NCBI RefSeq assembly: GCF_005937985.2
Contig: NZ_CP042172.1
Location: 1,488,001-1,552,000 of the forward strand
Length of the DNA: 64,000 bases
Direction: 5' to 3'
From: Arthrobacter sp. KBS0702
Lineage (GTDB): Bacteria > Actinomycetota > Actinomycetes > Actinomycetales > Micrococcaceae
Part shown: positions 50,845 through 59,055 of the stretch, piece by piece
Layout: every line of letters begins with the position of its first letter
Numbering within the stretch: the first letter of the stretch is position 1
Notes under the pieces: model-generated
What the model saw: the letters and a program-made list of their open reading frames with translations, nothing else
What the model was told of the DNA's origin: nothing
Databases searched by the model: none
Position numbers and translations under genes: made by a program

Positions 50845-52296
50845 TCAGGAAACGCCGTCGGAGGAGGCTTCGGCCGGACCCGTCGATGCTTCCTTGGCTG
50901 CTTTGGCTTCCTTCGGCGGCAGCGGCTGCGGGTTGAGGAAGGCTTCGGCGATCAACGGGGCGGTGAGCTGGATCTGCCACTGGCGGGCCCCGAGGTTTTG
51001 GAGCTCTTCTGCGATGCCTTCCTCACTGATTTCCGCCGGGGGACGCCATGCCACGCGGCGGAGGTAGTCCGGGGTGAGCAAATTCTCGACCGGCAGGTTG
51101 AGTTCCTCGGCCCGGGCCTGCAGCATGGGCCGGGCGGTGGCGAGGCGTGCCGCCGCTTCCGGATCCCGGTCGGCCCAGACGCGCGGCGGCGGGGGAGCGT
51201 TGGTGGGCAGGTGCAGCGGCGGCAGCTCCTCGAGGCTGCGGGCGGTATTGATGCATCGCAGCCAGCGCGGGGCCTCGCGCTGCGCGGCCCGGCCGTGGAA
51301 GCCCTTGGTGCCGAGCAACTGCGGGACGGTGCTGGGCATGGCCTTGGCAGCCGCCACGAGGGACGAGTCGGGGATCAGCCGGCCAGGGGCCACGTCTCGC
51401 TTCTGGGCCAGAGAATCGCGCTCCAGCCAGAGTTCGCGGACGGCGGCGAGCTGGCGGCGGTCGCGGATCTGGTGCAGCCCGGACGTCTTGCGCCACGGGT
51501 CGATACGCGGCGGGGCCTGGCCGGCTTCGAGGATCGCGGCGAATTCCTGCTCCGCGTAGTCCAGCTTGCCGTCGGCGGTGAGCAGCTCGATCAGCTCCTC
51601 GCGCAGCTCGGTGAGGACCTCGACGTCGAGCGCGGCGTAGCGCAGCCAGGGTTCGGGCAGCGGCCGGGTGGACCAGTCCGCGGCCGAGTGTTCCTTGGCC
51701 AGGCCGAAGCCCAAAAGCTGTTCGATCACGGCGGCAAGGCCCACCCGGGGCAGCCCGGCGAGGCGGGCGGCGAGCTCGGTGTCGAAGAGCTTGTCCGGCC
51801 ACATGCCCAGTTCGGAGAGGCAAGGGAGGTCCTGGCTGGCGGCGTGCAGGATCCATTCGACGCCGCGCAGCGCGTCGTTGATGATGCTGAGGTCCCCGAA
51901 CGGCTCCGGGTCGATCAACCAGGTGCCGGCGCCTTCGCGGCGGATCTGGACGAGGAAGGCACGCTGGCCGTAGCGGAATCCGGAGGCCCGTTCGGCGTCG
52001 ACTCCCGCGGGGCCGTGCCCGGCGGCCAGGGCTGCCGCGCAGCGCTCCAGTCCTGCCTTGGTCTCGATGACCAGCGGTACGCCGTCACGCGGGGCGTCGA
52101 GGTCGATGACCTCGGGGACCAGGCTGTCGAAGCCTTCCACCGTGATATGCGCTGCCGTGTCAGGGGCCTGCGCCGCGCCGGCGGCTGCGTTGGCGGCGGT
52201 GCTCGCGACAGTGTTGGTGACGGTGCTTGAAGCGGTGTTGGGTACGGTGCTTGAAGCGGTGCCCGCGGTGGTGATTTCCGGATTATGAGGGGTCAT
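50845..52296 (-). CDS. rnd: Ribonuclease D (HRDC domain)
   Basis: A 483-residue 3'-5' exoribonuclease for tRNA and small-RNA trimming. DEDDy residues: AGVDAERASGF (D and E, near 98-100), HAASQDLPCL (D, near 155) and RYAALDVEVL (Y and D, near 225). An HRDC domain follows near 270-350 and a second helical region to 455. Residues 1-50 are Ala/Thr/Ser-rich, partly from a 24-base tandem repeat. TAAACT, 9 bases before ATG, is a likely -10. The DUF3000 gene lies upstream on the same strand. Confidence 0.93.
   Translation of the reverse strand: MTPHNPEITTAGTASSTVPNTASSTVTNTVASTAANAAAGAAQAPDTAAHITVEGFDSLVPEVIDLDAPRDGVPLVIETKAGLERCAAALAAGHGPAGVDAERASGFRYGQRAFLVQIRREGAGTWLIDPEPFGDLSIINDALRGVEWILHAASQDLPCLSELGMWPDKLFDTELAARLAGLPRVGLAAVIEQLLGFGLAKEHSAADWSTRPLPEPWLRYAALDVEVLTELREELIELLTADGKLDYAEQEFAAILEAGQAPPRIDPWRKTSGLHQIRDRRQLAAVRELWLERDSLAQKRDVAPGRLIPDSSLVAAAKAMPSTVPQLLGTKGFHGRAAQREAPRWLRCINTARSLEELPPLHLPTNAPPPPRVWADRDPEAAARLATARPMLQARAEELNLPVENLLTPDYLRRVAWRPPAEISEEGIAEELQNLGARQWQIQLTAPLIAEAFLNPQPLPPKEAKAAKEASTGPAEASSDGVS
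52220..52267. repeat. 24-bp direct repeat inside the RNase D N-terminus
   Basis: ACGGTGCTTGAAGCGGTG occurs at 52220 and 52244, in phase with the codons, encoding Thr/Ser/Ala-rich residues. A slippage-prone site. Confidence 0.7.
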
Positions 52297-52359
52297 GATG
52301 ATTCCAGTTTACCGACAACGCCATCGTTGCAGGCCGAGGCGGTGCGTCGCGATGCTCGT

Positions 52360-53004
52360 TCATGCCTGCCGTGGACGCCGGCGCGGCAGCGCGGAGACGC
52401 CGTCGGGCAGTGGCGGGAGGCCGGCGAAAGTGCAGACCATGTCCGACCAGGCTTCCAGGTGCGCGGTGATGTCGCGGCCGGCCGGGGTCCAGGAGGCGCG
52501 GAGTTCGATGTCAATGGTTCCGGGTCGGTCAGCGAGCGTGCCGAAGCTCTCGGAGAGCACCCGGGTTGCCGTGCCGCCGGCCGATCGGTAGTCGGCCTGG
52601 TGGTTTTCCAGCGCCTCCACGAGCCAGGTCCAGGCGACGGAGCCGAGCATCTCGTCGTTGCCCATGTCCGGTTCCAGCTGGGCGCGGATATAGGTGACGA
52701 TCCGGAATTCGCCGTCCCAGACCGCGGATCCGTCCGGGTCGTGAAGGAGGATGAAACGGCCGGTGGCCAGTTCGACGTCGTCGCTGCCGGCCGCGGGGGC
52801 CAGCGCGGCGGCCGCCGGGCCGTGGACTGCCCCGGACGCGCCGTCGCCGGGGACCACCACTTCCGCGCCGAGTGCCACGGCGAACGGTGCGAGCCGGCCG
52901 GGGGCCGGGATCTCATCGAGGCGCAACTCACTGCGGCACCGTGCTTTTCGAAGGGTCCCCAGGGCGAAGAGGAAATCCGCCGGAACCTGGTCGAGTGCGT
53001 TCAC
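52360..53004 (-). CDS. DUF3000 domain protein
   Basis: A 214-residue soluble protein of the actinobacterial DUF3000 family, which regularly neighbours RNase D as here. It starts MNALDQVPADFLFALGTLRKA; conserved WDGEFRIVTYIRAQLEPDMGNDEMLGSVAWTW spans residues 95-130; the end is basic. Function unknown. GTG start with TACCCT exactly 6 bases upstream indicates a leaderless mRNA. Confidence 0.88.
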   Translation of the reverse strand: MNALDQVPADFLFALGTLRKARCRSELRLDEIPAPGRLAPFAVALGAEVVVPGDGASGAVHGPAAAALAPAAGSDDVELATGRFILLHDPDGSAVWDGEFRIVTYIRAQLEPDMGNDEMLGSVAWTWLVEALENHQADYRSAGGTATRVLSESFGTLADRPGTIDIELRASWTPAGRDITAHLEAWSDMVCTFAGLPPLPDGVSALPRRRPRQA

Positions 53005-53010
53005 AGTGAA

Positions 53011-53016
53011 AGGGTA
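53011..53016 (-). promoter_or_regulatory. -10 element of leaderless-type promoter (DUF3000 gene)
   Basis: TACCCT on the minus strand, 6 bases before the GTG. Confidence 0.5.
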
Positions 53017-53085
53017 TGCACGGGCACCCTCCCGGCCCGGCAGGCTCGCCGCCCTGCCGGGCCGGGAGGATGCGCGGCGGTGCGG

Positions 53086-54189
53086 CTAGGCGTCCGCGAG
53101 CTCGCGCTTGATTGCGGCGATAAAGGAATCAACGTCTTCCTCGGTCGTGTCGAAGGAGCACATCCAGCGGACCTCGCGGGCCGCCTCGTTCCAGTCGTAG
53201 AAGCGGAAGGAGTTCCGCAGCCGGTCCGCCACGCCGGCGGGCAGGACGGCGAAGACGCCGTTGGACTCGGTCTTCTGGCTCAGCTCGACGCCGGGAATCG
53301 ACTCGACGCCGGCGCGCAGCCGGGCCGCCATCGCATTGGCGTGCGACGCCGAACGCAGCCACAGATCGCCCTCGAGCAGTGCGATGAACTGGGCCGACAT
53401 GAAACGCATCTTGGAGGCGAGCTGCATGTTCATTTTCCGGAGGTAGACCAGGCCGTGCGCGGCGTCGGGGTTCAGTGCCACCACCACCTCGCCGAAGAGC
53501 AGCCCGTTCTTGGTGCCGCCGAAGGACAGGATGTCCACGCCGGCGTCGCGGGTGAAGGCCCGCAGCGGCACGCCCAGGTGGGCGGCGGCGTTGGCCAGCC
53601 GGGCGCCGTCCATGTGCAGCTTCATGCCCTTGGAGTGGACGTGCTCCGCGATGACCCGCACTTCCTCGGGTGTGTAGCAGGTGCCGAGCTCGGTGGTCTG
53701 GGTGATGGACACGGCCAGCGGCTGGGCGCGGTGCTCGTCGCCCCAGCCCCAGGCTTCCTGGTCGATCAGCGCGGGGGTGAGCTTGCCGTCCGCCGTGGGC
53801 ACCTGGAGCAGCTTGATGCCGCCGATCCGCTCGGGGGCACCGTTTTCGTCCATGTTGATGTGGGCGGTGGAGGCGCAAATGACGGCGCCCCAGCGCGGCA
53901 GCAGGGACTGCAGCGAGAGCACGTTGGCACCGGTGCCGTTGAAGACCGGGAAGCATTCGATTCCGGTCCCGAAGTGTTCCTCCATCAGCTGCTGCAGGCG
54001 GGCGGTGTAGTCGTCCTCGCCGTAGGAGACCTGGTGGCCCTCGTTGGCGGCGGCCAGGGCGGCGAGCACTTCGGCGTGCACGCCGGAGTAGTTGTCCGAG
54101 GCGAAGCCGCGGACCGCGGGGTTGTGCAGCCGGGCGATGGTGGGTGCTTGTTCGGGGGTGTGGACCGCGCTGGTCATCGTTTCGTTCAC
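53086..54189 (-). CDS. ltaE: Low-specificity L-threonine aldolase
   Basis: A 367-residue PLP enzyme (fold type I) splitting threonine or allo-threonine into glycine and acetaldehyde. Substrate and PLP motifs: FASDNYSGVHAEVL (near 27), VFNGTGANV (near 80), KLHMDGARLANAAAHLG (near 185) and the PLP-Lys in FGGTKNGLLFGE (near 220). GTG 54189 is preferred: TACACT ends 6 bases before it. ATG 54177 is a close alternative; the ATG at 54357 lies inside the next gene. Monocistronic. Confidence 0.92.
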   Translation of the reverse strand: MNETMTSAVHTPEQAPTIARLHNPAVRGFASDNYSGVHAEVLAALAAANEGHQVSYGEDDYTARLQQLMEEHFGTGIECFPVFNGTGANVLSLQSLLPRWGAVICASTAHINMDENGAPERIGGIKLLQVPTADGKLTPALIDQEAWGWGDEHRAQPLAVSITQTTELGTCYTPEEVRVIAEHVHSKGMKLHMDGARLANAAAHLGVPLRAFTRDAGVDILSFGGTKNGLLFGEVVVALNPDAAHGLVYLRKMNMQLASKMRFMSAQFIALLEGDLWLRSASHANAMAARLRAGVESIPGVELSQKTESNGVFAVLPAGVADRLRNSFRFYDWNEAAREVRWMCSFDTTEEDVDSFIAAIKRELADA

Positions 54190-54195
54190 GCTTTC

Positions 54196-54201
54196 AGTGT
54201 A
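54196..54201 (-). promoter_or_regulatory. -10 element of leaderless-type promoter (ltaE)
   Basis: TACACT on the minus strand, 6 bases before the GTG at 54189. Confidence 0.55.
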
Positions 54202-54214
54202 GGCAGGTGCCGGT

Positions 54215-54949
54215 TCAGCGGCTAAGCGGCAGGCGTTGGCCGTTGAGTTCCCCGGCTGGGGTGTCGAAGAGCCGGACGACGGCGGAGCCCAGGTCGGCGA
54301 CGTCGGTGTAGCCCGGGAATTTCCGCTCCGGGGCCGCGGCGCGCATGGCGTCGTCAACGAGCGCCTTGACCACGAAGATTGCGGCGGCGCTGTGCTGCTC
54401 CACCGGATGTTCCTTATGGCCCGACTGCTCGCGGCGGAAGCCGTCGGCTACCGCCAGGGTCCAGGCCTCGGCGGCGGCCTTGGCCGCGGCGTAGCTGGCC
54501 GCGCCCGCGGTCGGGGCGGCCGCCGTGGTGGAGGAGACCATGGCCAGCCTGCCGGTAGCCGAGGCGGCGAGGTCGTCGTAGAAGGCGCGGCTGACGTTCC
54601 GGAGCGTGGTCACGGCATTCCGTTCCAGGAAGTCCCAGTCCTCGTCGGACTGGTCCGCAATGCCCTTGGCGCCGCGCCAGCCGCCCACCAGGTGCATGAC
54701 GCCGTCGAGCCGGACGCCGCGCCCGGCGAGGTCCGCGCGCAGGGCGGCGACGGCGTCGGGGTCGGCGAGGTCGCAGGCGAGCGGCACCACGCCGTCCCCG
54801 GCGTCGGCCGCCGCGGCCGCGATCCGGCCGGCGTCGGAACCGACAGTGAAGACCCTGTGGCCGGCGCCGCGGAGGGCGCGGGCCACGGCGATCCCGGACG
54901 GACTGCTGCCGCCCGCTACCAGGATGTTGAGGGTGTGTCCGCCGCTCAT
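54215..54949 (-). CDS. SDR family NAD(P)-dependent oxidoreductase
   Basis: A 244-residue short-chain dehydrogenase. Cofactor motif NILVAGGSSPSGIAVARAL at 8-26, acidic-loop DLAD near 60, catalytic Ser in MVSSTTAA (near 138) and Tyr-Lys in SYAAAKAA (near 150). The first glycine motif is AGGSSPSG rather than TGxxxGIG, a mild variant. The start overlaps the stop of the DUF6421 gene by 4 bases, so the two are translationally coupled and probably functionally linked. Substrate unknown. Confidence 0.88.
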   Translation of the reverse strand: MSGGHTLNILVAGGSSPSGIAVARALRGAGHRVFTVGSDAGRIAAAAADAGDGVVPLACDLADPDAVAALRADLAGRGVRLDGVMHLVGGWRGAKGIADQSDEDWDFLERNAVTTLRNVSRAFYDDLAASATGRLAMVSSTTAAAPTAGAASYAAAKAAAEAWTLAVADGFRREQSGHKEHPVEQHSAAAIFVVKALVDDAMRAAAPERKFPGYTDVADLGSAVVRLFDTPAGELNGQRLPLSR

Positions 54950-56343
54950 CCGGCGTTGCCCGGGGTGGTGTCCGTGGCGGTGTCCGAGGAACCCGTGATG
55001 CCGGCCGTCGATTCGATCACGGTCCGCATCTTCTTCTCCAGCGCCTCGTAGAACATGGAGAGCGGGAACTCGTCGTCGAGCACCTGGTCAGTCAGGCCGC
55101 GGGGCGGCCCGTCCAGCGGCAGGGCGCCCGGACCCTTGGCCCAGACGGAGGCCGGGTTGGGGGTGACGGTGCCGGAGATCAGCTCGTAGGCGGCCAGCCA
55201 GTGCGCCGTCTTGGGGCGGTCGATCGAGCGCCAGTACAGGTCCTCGATCTTCGCGCCGAGTGCCACCACGACGTCGGCCACCTCGTCCCAGTCGATGCTG
55301 AGCTTGCTGTCGGTCCAGTGCAGGACGTGGTGCTGGTGCATCCAGGCGAAGAGGAGCTGGCCGCCGAGGCCGTCGTAGTTGCGCACGCGGCTCCCTGTGA
55401 TCGCAAAGCGGAAGATGCGGTCGAAGATGACGGCGTACTGGACGAGTTTGGCGTGCCGGCGCGCCTCCGGATCGGCGTCCTCGTCCTTTTCGATCTTCAC
55501 GGACTCGCGGAAGGCGGTCAGGTCGCAGCGGAGTTCCTCCAGGGAGTACAGGAAGAAGGGCATGCGCTGCTTGATCATGAACGGGTCGAAGGGGAGGTCG
55601 CCGCGCATGTGGGTGCGGTCGTGGATCAGGTCCCACATGACGAACGTTTCCTGGGTCAGCTCCTGGTCCTCCAGCAGGGCCGCGGCGTCGGCCGGCAGTT
55701 CCAGGGAGGTGATGTCCGCGGCGGCGCGCAGCACCCGGCGGAAGCGGGCGGCCTCACGGTCGGCGAAGATGGCGCCCCAGGTGAAGGTGGGGGTCTCCCG
55801 GACGGCGACGGTCTCCGGGAAGAGCACCGCGGAGTTGGTGTCGTACCCGGGGGTGAAGTCCAGGAAGCGGATCGGCACGAAGAGTTTGTTGGAGTACTCG
55901 CCCGCCTCCAGGCCGTCGATGAATTCGGGCCAGATGACCTCGATCAGGATGGCCTCGACCAGCCGGCTGGTGCTGCCGTTCTGGGTGTACATCGGGAAGA
56001 CCACCAGGTGCTGGAGGCCGTTGACCCGGTGTTGCTGCGGCTGGAAGGCCTGCAGGGAGTCCAGGAAGTCGGGAACGCCGAAGCCGCCGTCGGCCCAGCG
56101 CTGGAAGTCCGTGACCAGCAGGTCCAGGTACTCGGCGTCGTGCGGGAAGGCCGGGGCAAGGGCAGTCACCGCGGCAGTGATGGTGGCGACGAGGGCCGCG
56201 GCGGCCGGGTGGTCGCCGGCGTCGGGTACGGAACCGTCCTTGACCTGGAGGGCCTGCAGGGCTGTCGCGGCTGCCTTGAGCTGCTGCCATTCCGGGGAAT
56301 CGGCGGTAATCCGGACAGGGGCGGTGAGGGCGGTTACGGTCAT
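54946..56343 (-). CDS. DUF6421 family protein
   Basis: A 465-residue soluble protein of an actinobacterial family without known function. Conserved His/Asp-rich stretches WDLIHDRTHMRGDLPFDPF (near 235) and FAWMHQHHVLHWTDSKLS (near 345) look like metal- or active-site loops. ATG 56343 (MTVTALTAPVRI) is the family-like start, not the ATG at 56460. Coupled to the downstream SDR, so together they may carry out a two-step reaction. No membrane segment or signal peptide. Confidence 0.82.
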   Translation of the reverse strand: MTVTALTAPVRITADSPEWQQLKAAATALQALQVKDGSVPDAGDHPAAAALVATITAAVTALAPAFPHDAEYLDLLVTDFQRWADGGFGVPDFLDSLQAFQPQQHRVNGLQHLVVFPMYTQNGSTSRLVEAILIEVIWPEFIDGLEAGEYSNKLFVPIRFLDFTPGYDTNSAVLFPETVAVRETPTFTWGAIFADREAARFRRVLRAAADITSLELPADAAALLEDQELTQETFVMWDLIHDRTHMRGDLPFDPFMIKQRMPFFLYSLEELRCDLTAFRESVKIEKDEDADPEARRHAKLVQYAVIFDRIFRFAITGSRVRNYDGLGGQLLFAWMHQHHVLHWTDSKLSIDWDEVADVVVALGAKIEDLYWRSIDRPKTAHWLAAYELISGTVTPNPASVWAKGPGALPLDGPPRGLTDQVLDDEFPLSMFYEALEKKMRTVIESTAGITGSSDTATDTTPGNAG

Positions 56344-56521
56344 CGTTGCGCGCCTTTCTGGTTGCTGGGAACGTCTACGGCGAGCGTAGCAAGCAAACAG
56401 AATCGCTAACTCAAAAACGGGTCGAGCATAAGAAAGTCTGAGGCAACTAGGCTGGCGCAAGGCGTCCAGCTCCAGCCGGACAGGGGCTTCGCGGCCTGGC
56501 CGGCCGTGCTAGCCGTCCGCG

Positions 56522-57049
56522 CTAGCCCTCCGCGCCGGTGGACGCGGCGTCGGCTGCGGGGACGAGCTTCAGGGAGACGGAGTTGATGCAGTAGCGCTGG
56601 TCCGTGGGAGTGCCGTAGCCCTCGCCCTCGAACACGTGGCCCAGGTGCGAATCGCAGGCAGCGCAGCGCACCTCGATGCGTTCCATCCCGAGGGTGCGAT
56701 CGTGGATGTAGCGCACCGTGCCGTCGGCCAGAGGGGCCCAGAAGGACGGCCAGCCGCAGTGCGAATCGAATTTCTCCCGGCTGGTGAACAGCTCGGTCCC
56801 GCAGGCCCGGCACTGGTACACGCCCTCGGTGTGGGTGTCCCAGTACTCACCGGTGTACGGCCGTTCGGTTCCGGCCTGGCGCAACACCCGGTACTCCTCC
56901 GGGCTCAGTTCCTCGCGCCATTGCTGGTCCGTCTTTTCAACCGCGCCGGTGGCGCTTCCGGCCGTTTGTTCGGACGAGGACCCTGCGGTGTCACCGGCGG
57001 CGGGGGAGGAGACGGGCTGGACCTTGGGCCTGTTGCTGAAGATGCTCAT
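56522..57049 (-). CDS. msrB: Peptide-methionine (R)-S-oxide reductase
   Basis: A 175-residue MsrB repairing methionine-R-sulfoxide in proteins. Zinc-binding pairs CRAC and CAAC, SHCGWPSF (near 100), and the catalytic Cys in RYCINSVSL (near 155) are visible. A 40-residue Ser/Ala-rich N-terminal extension precedes the domain. ATG 57049 (MSIFSNRPKVQ) is the start; the frame continues open upstream but without homology. Lies 14 bases after the next gene upstream, so they form an operon. Confidence 0.93.
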   Translation of the reverse strand: MSIFSNRPKVQPVSSPAAGDTAGSSSEQTAGSATGAVEKTDQQWREELSPEEYRVLRQAGTERPYTGEYWDTHTEGVYQCRACGTELFTSREKFDSHCGWPSFWAPLADGTVRYIHDRTLGMERIEVRCAACDSHLGHVFEGEGYGTPTDQRYCINSVSLKLVPAADAASTGAEG

Positions 57050-57063
57050 GACCTCAATAACGC

Positions 57064-57555
57064 TCAGGAGTCGCCGATAAATCCCGATCCGGCGTACAAA
57101 TGCAGCACCGGCAGGCCCAGCTTGTCCTGGGCCTCGTTGGCCCAGTCGGTGTGGAAGGTGTCCGCCACGGCATGCGGGCGGGTGATCACGACAGCCTGTC
57201 CGGCGTTCAGTTCCCTGACCTTCGCGACGAGGGCGTCCACGGCCTTGCCCTCCACGATTTCGCCGGTCACGCCGCCGCCGAGTCCGCCCAGCGCGGCGAG
57301 CGAGGTGGCCAGCGTTTCGGCGGCCGCCGTCCGTTCCACAGCCGGGTCGGGGTGCTTGGCGGTCAGCTCCCGGAAGGCTTTGGCGATCTCCAGCATGGAG
57401 AGGTTCTCCAGGAAGTCCACCAGCAGGTGGCGCTCGGTGTTCGCCGGGACCAGGACAACGAGCGGCGAATCGCCGTCGGCCACGAGGGTTTCGATGTTGA
57501 CGCGGTCGTCCGCGCCCAGGGGCTCTTCTGTCAGGATGACGATAGGGTCGCTCAT
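57064..57555 (-). CDS. Conserved hypothetical alpha/beta protein
   Basis: A 163-residue soluble protein: strands VIVLTEEP-like, VVLVPANTERHLLVDFL and VVITRPHAV alternate with helices, giving a Rossmann/USP-like impression, without a nucleotide motif I can name. I do not recognise the family. Transcribed with msrB, which suggests a stress role. TAGGCT lies exactly 6 bases before its ATG. Confidence 0.7.
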   Translation of the reverse strand: MSDPIVILTEEPLGADDRVNIETLVADGDSPLVVLVPANTERHLLVDFLENLSMLEIAKAFRELTAKHPDPAVERTAAAETLATSLAALGGLGGGVTGEIVEGKAVDALVAKVRELNAGQAVVITRPHAVADTFHTDWANEAQDKLGLPVLHLYAGSGFIGDS

Positions 57556-57561
57556 GCCCCC

Positions 57562-57567
57562 AGCCTA
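57562..57567 (-). promoter_or_regulatory. -10 element of leaderless-type promoter (hypothetical-msrB operon)
   Basis: TAGGCT on the minus strand, 6 bases before ATG 57555. Confidence 0.55.
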
Positions 57568-57650
57568 GCCCCCGGGCCGCCACCCCGCACGACGGTGCCG
57601 CGGGTGCGCCGGATGCCGGGGTTGGCCGCGAGTTCGGTAAGAATGGTGCC

Positions 57651-58982
57651 ATGGCCTCGACCCTGCGCTTCCGCCCTCCCACGCAACAGTTCCCCGCTGC
57701 CCGGAGGTCCCCCCGGGGTCTGCCGGCCAGGCGGGACAGCGCTGCGCCGGACACGCTCGTGCCCGGAAGCGCCAAGTGGGCGGTGGGCGGCATCATCGGC
57801 GGTAGCGCGGCGGCCGGCCTCCTCGCCGCAGGGTCGTCGGCGCTGGCCCTGTACTTCGCGCGGCGCGTCATTACCCCGGTCCGGGTCCGCGAGGAGGACC
57901 AGGAGGTGCTGGCAGTCATCCGCGACGGCCGGGATTTGCAGGTGATCCTCAAGGCGACCCCGGATTCCACCGTCGAGGGGGTCTACGGCTTCTTTTTTGA
58001 CGGCGGACGCGGGCACGCCAGGCTCGGCCGGATCCTGTCCTATTCGCCCGCGGAGCAGACGGTGCTGCGGGAAGTGGAAGCCGTCTACAGCGGGGACCTG
58101 ACCACGGCGCGGCGCGGCTACTGGAGCGGGGCCGTGCATCCAGATCCCGCGGCCATCGGGCTGCCGGCCGAAGAGGTGCAGATCGAGGTCGACGGCGGAA
58201 CGGCGCCAGCCTGGCTGGTCCGCGCCGCCCCGGCGGCCGACGTGCCGGCCGGGACGCCGTCGTCGGACGTCTGGGCGATCATGGTGCATGGGCGCGGCGC
58301 GACGCGGCAGGAGGGCCTGCGGGCAGTCCGGGTGGCCCGGGACCTGGGCCTGACCAGCCTGCTGATTTCGTATCGCAATGACGGCCTGGCGCCCTCGGCC
58401 GAGGATGGCCGGTACGGTCTGGGGTCCACCGAGTGGCACGACGTGGAGGCGGCGATCAGTTACGCGCTGGACCATGGCGCCCGCGAAGTGGTGCTTTTTG
58501 GCTGGTCCATGGGCGGTGCGATCTGCCTGCAGACCGCGGATTTGTCCCGCTACCACCACCTGATCCGGGCGATGGTGCTGGACGCTCCGGTGATCAACTG
58601 GGTCAACGTGCTGGCACACCACGCCGAGCTGAACCGGATCCCGTCCGCCGTCGGACGGTACGGGCAGCTGATGATGAGCCACCGGCTGGGCCGCCGGCTC
58701 ACCGGGCTGGCCGCTCCGGTGGACCTGAAGGCCATGGACTGGGTGTCCCGTGCCGTGGAGCTCCGGACGCCGACGCTGATCCTGCACTCGGTCGACGACG
58801 AATACGTGCCCTACGGCCCGTCCGCGGACCTCGCCGAGCGGAACCCGGAGATGGTGACTTTCGAAACGTTCAACACGGCCCGGCACACCAAGGAATGGAA
58901 CGTCGACCCGGAGCGCTGGGAGGCCCTGGTCACCGCCTGGCTCCGGCAGCAGCTGGCGCCGCGGCCCACCCCGGCTGGCTAA
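57651..58982 (+). CDS. Alpha/beta hydrolase
   Basis: A 443-residue protein: basic N-terminus, one likely membrane anchor (40-68, AVGGIIGGSAAAGLLAAGSS), a 110-residue beta-rich region, then the hydrolase domain from about 205. HGRGATRQEG is the oxyanion region, nucleophile Ser in GWSMGGAICLQ (near 285), acid Asp in HSVDDEYVP (near 383) and His in ARHTKEWN (near 410). Substrate unknown; an ester or peptide is likely. Converges with ybaK over a palindromic repeat. Confidence 0.87.
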   Translation: MASTLRFRPPTQQFPAARRSPRGLPARRDSAAPDTLVPGSAKWAVGGIIGGSAAAGLLAAGSSALALYFARRVITPVRVREEDQEVLAVIRDGRDLQVILKATPDSTVEGVYGFFFDGGRGHARLGRILSYSPAEQTVLREVEAVYSGDLTTARRGYWSGAVHPDPAAIGLPAEEVQIEVDGGTAPAWLVRAAPAADVPAGTPSSDVWAIMVHGRGATRQEGLRAVRVARDLGLTSLLISYRNDGLAPSAEDGRYGLGSTEWHDVEAAISYALDHGAREVVLFGWSMGGAICLQTADLSRYHHLIRAMVLDAPVINWVNVLAHHAELNRIPSAVGRYGQLMMSHRLGRRLTGLAAPVDLKAMDWVSRAVELRTPTLILHSVDDEYVPYGPSADLAERNPEMVTFETFNTARHTKEWNVDPERWEALVTAWLRQQLAPRPTPAG

Positions 58983-58987
58983 CCCCT

Positions 58988-59053
58988 CGCGCGAACGGAC
59001 ACTTGAGGCCCCGTTCCGGACGAAAAAGCGGGCCCCAAGTGTACGTTCGCGCG
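58988..59053. repeat. Long inverted repeat, family 3, filling a convergent gap
   Basis: Arms beginning CGCGCGAACGGACACTTG (58988-59013) and ending CAAGTGTACGTTCGCGCG (59029-59053) pair almost perfectly around a 15-base loop ttccggacgaaaaag. It fills nearly all of the space between two stop codons and can serve both as a terminator. Confidence 0.8.
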
Positions 59054-59055
59054 TC

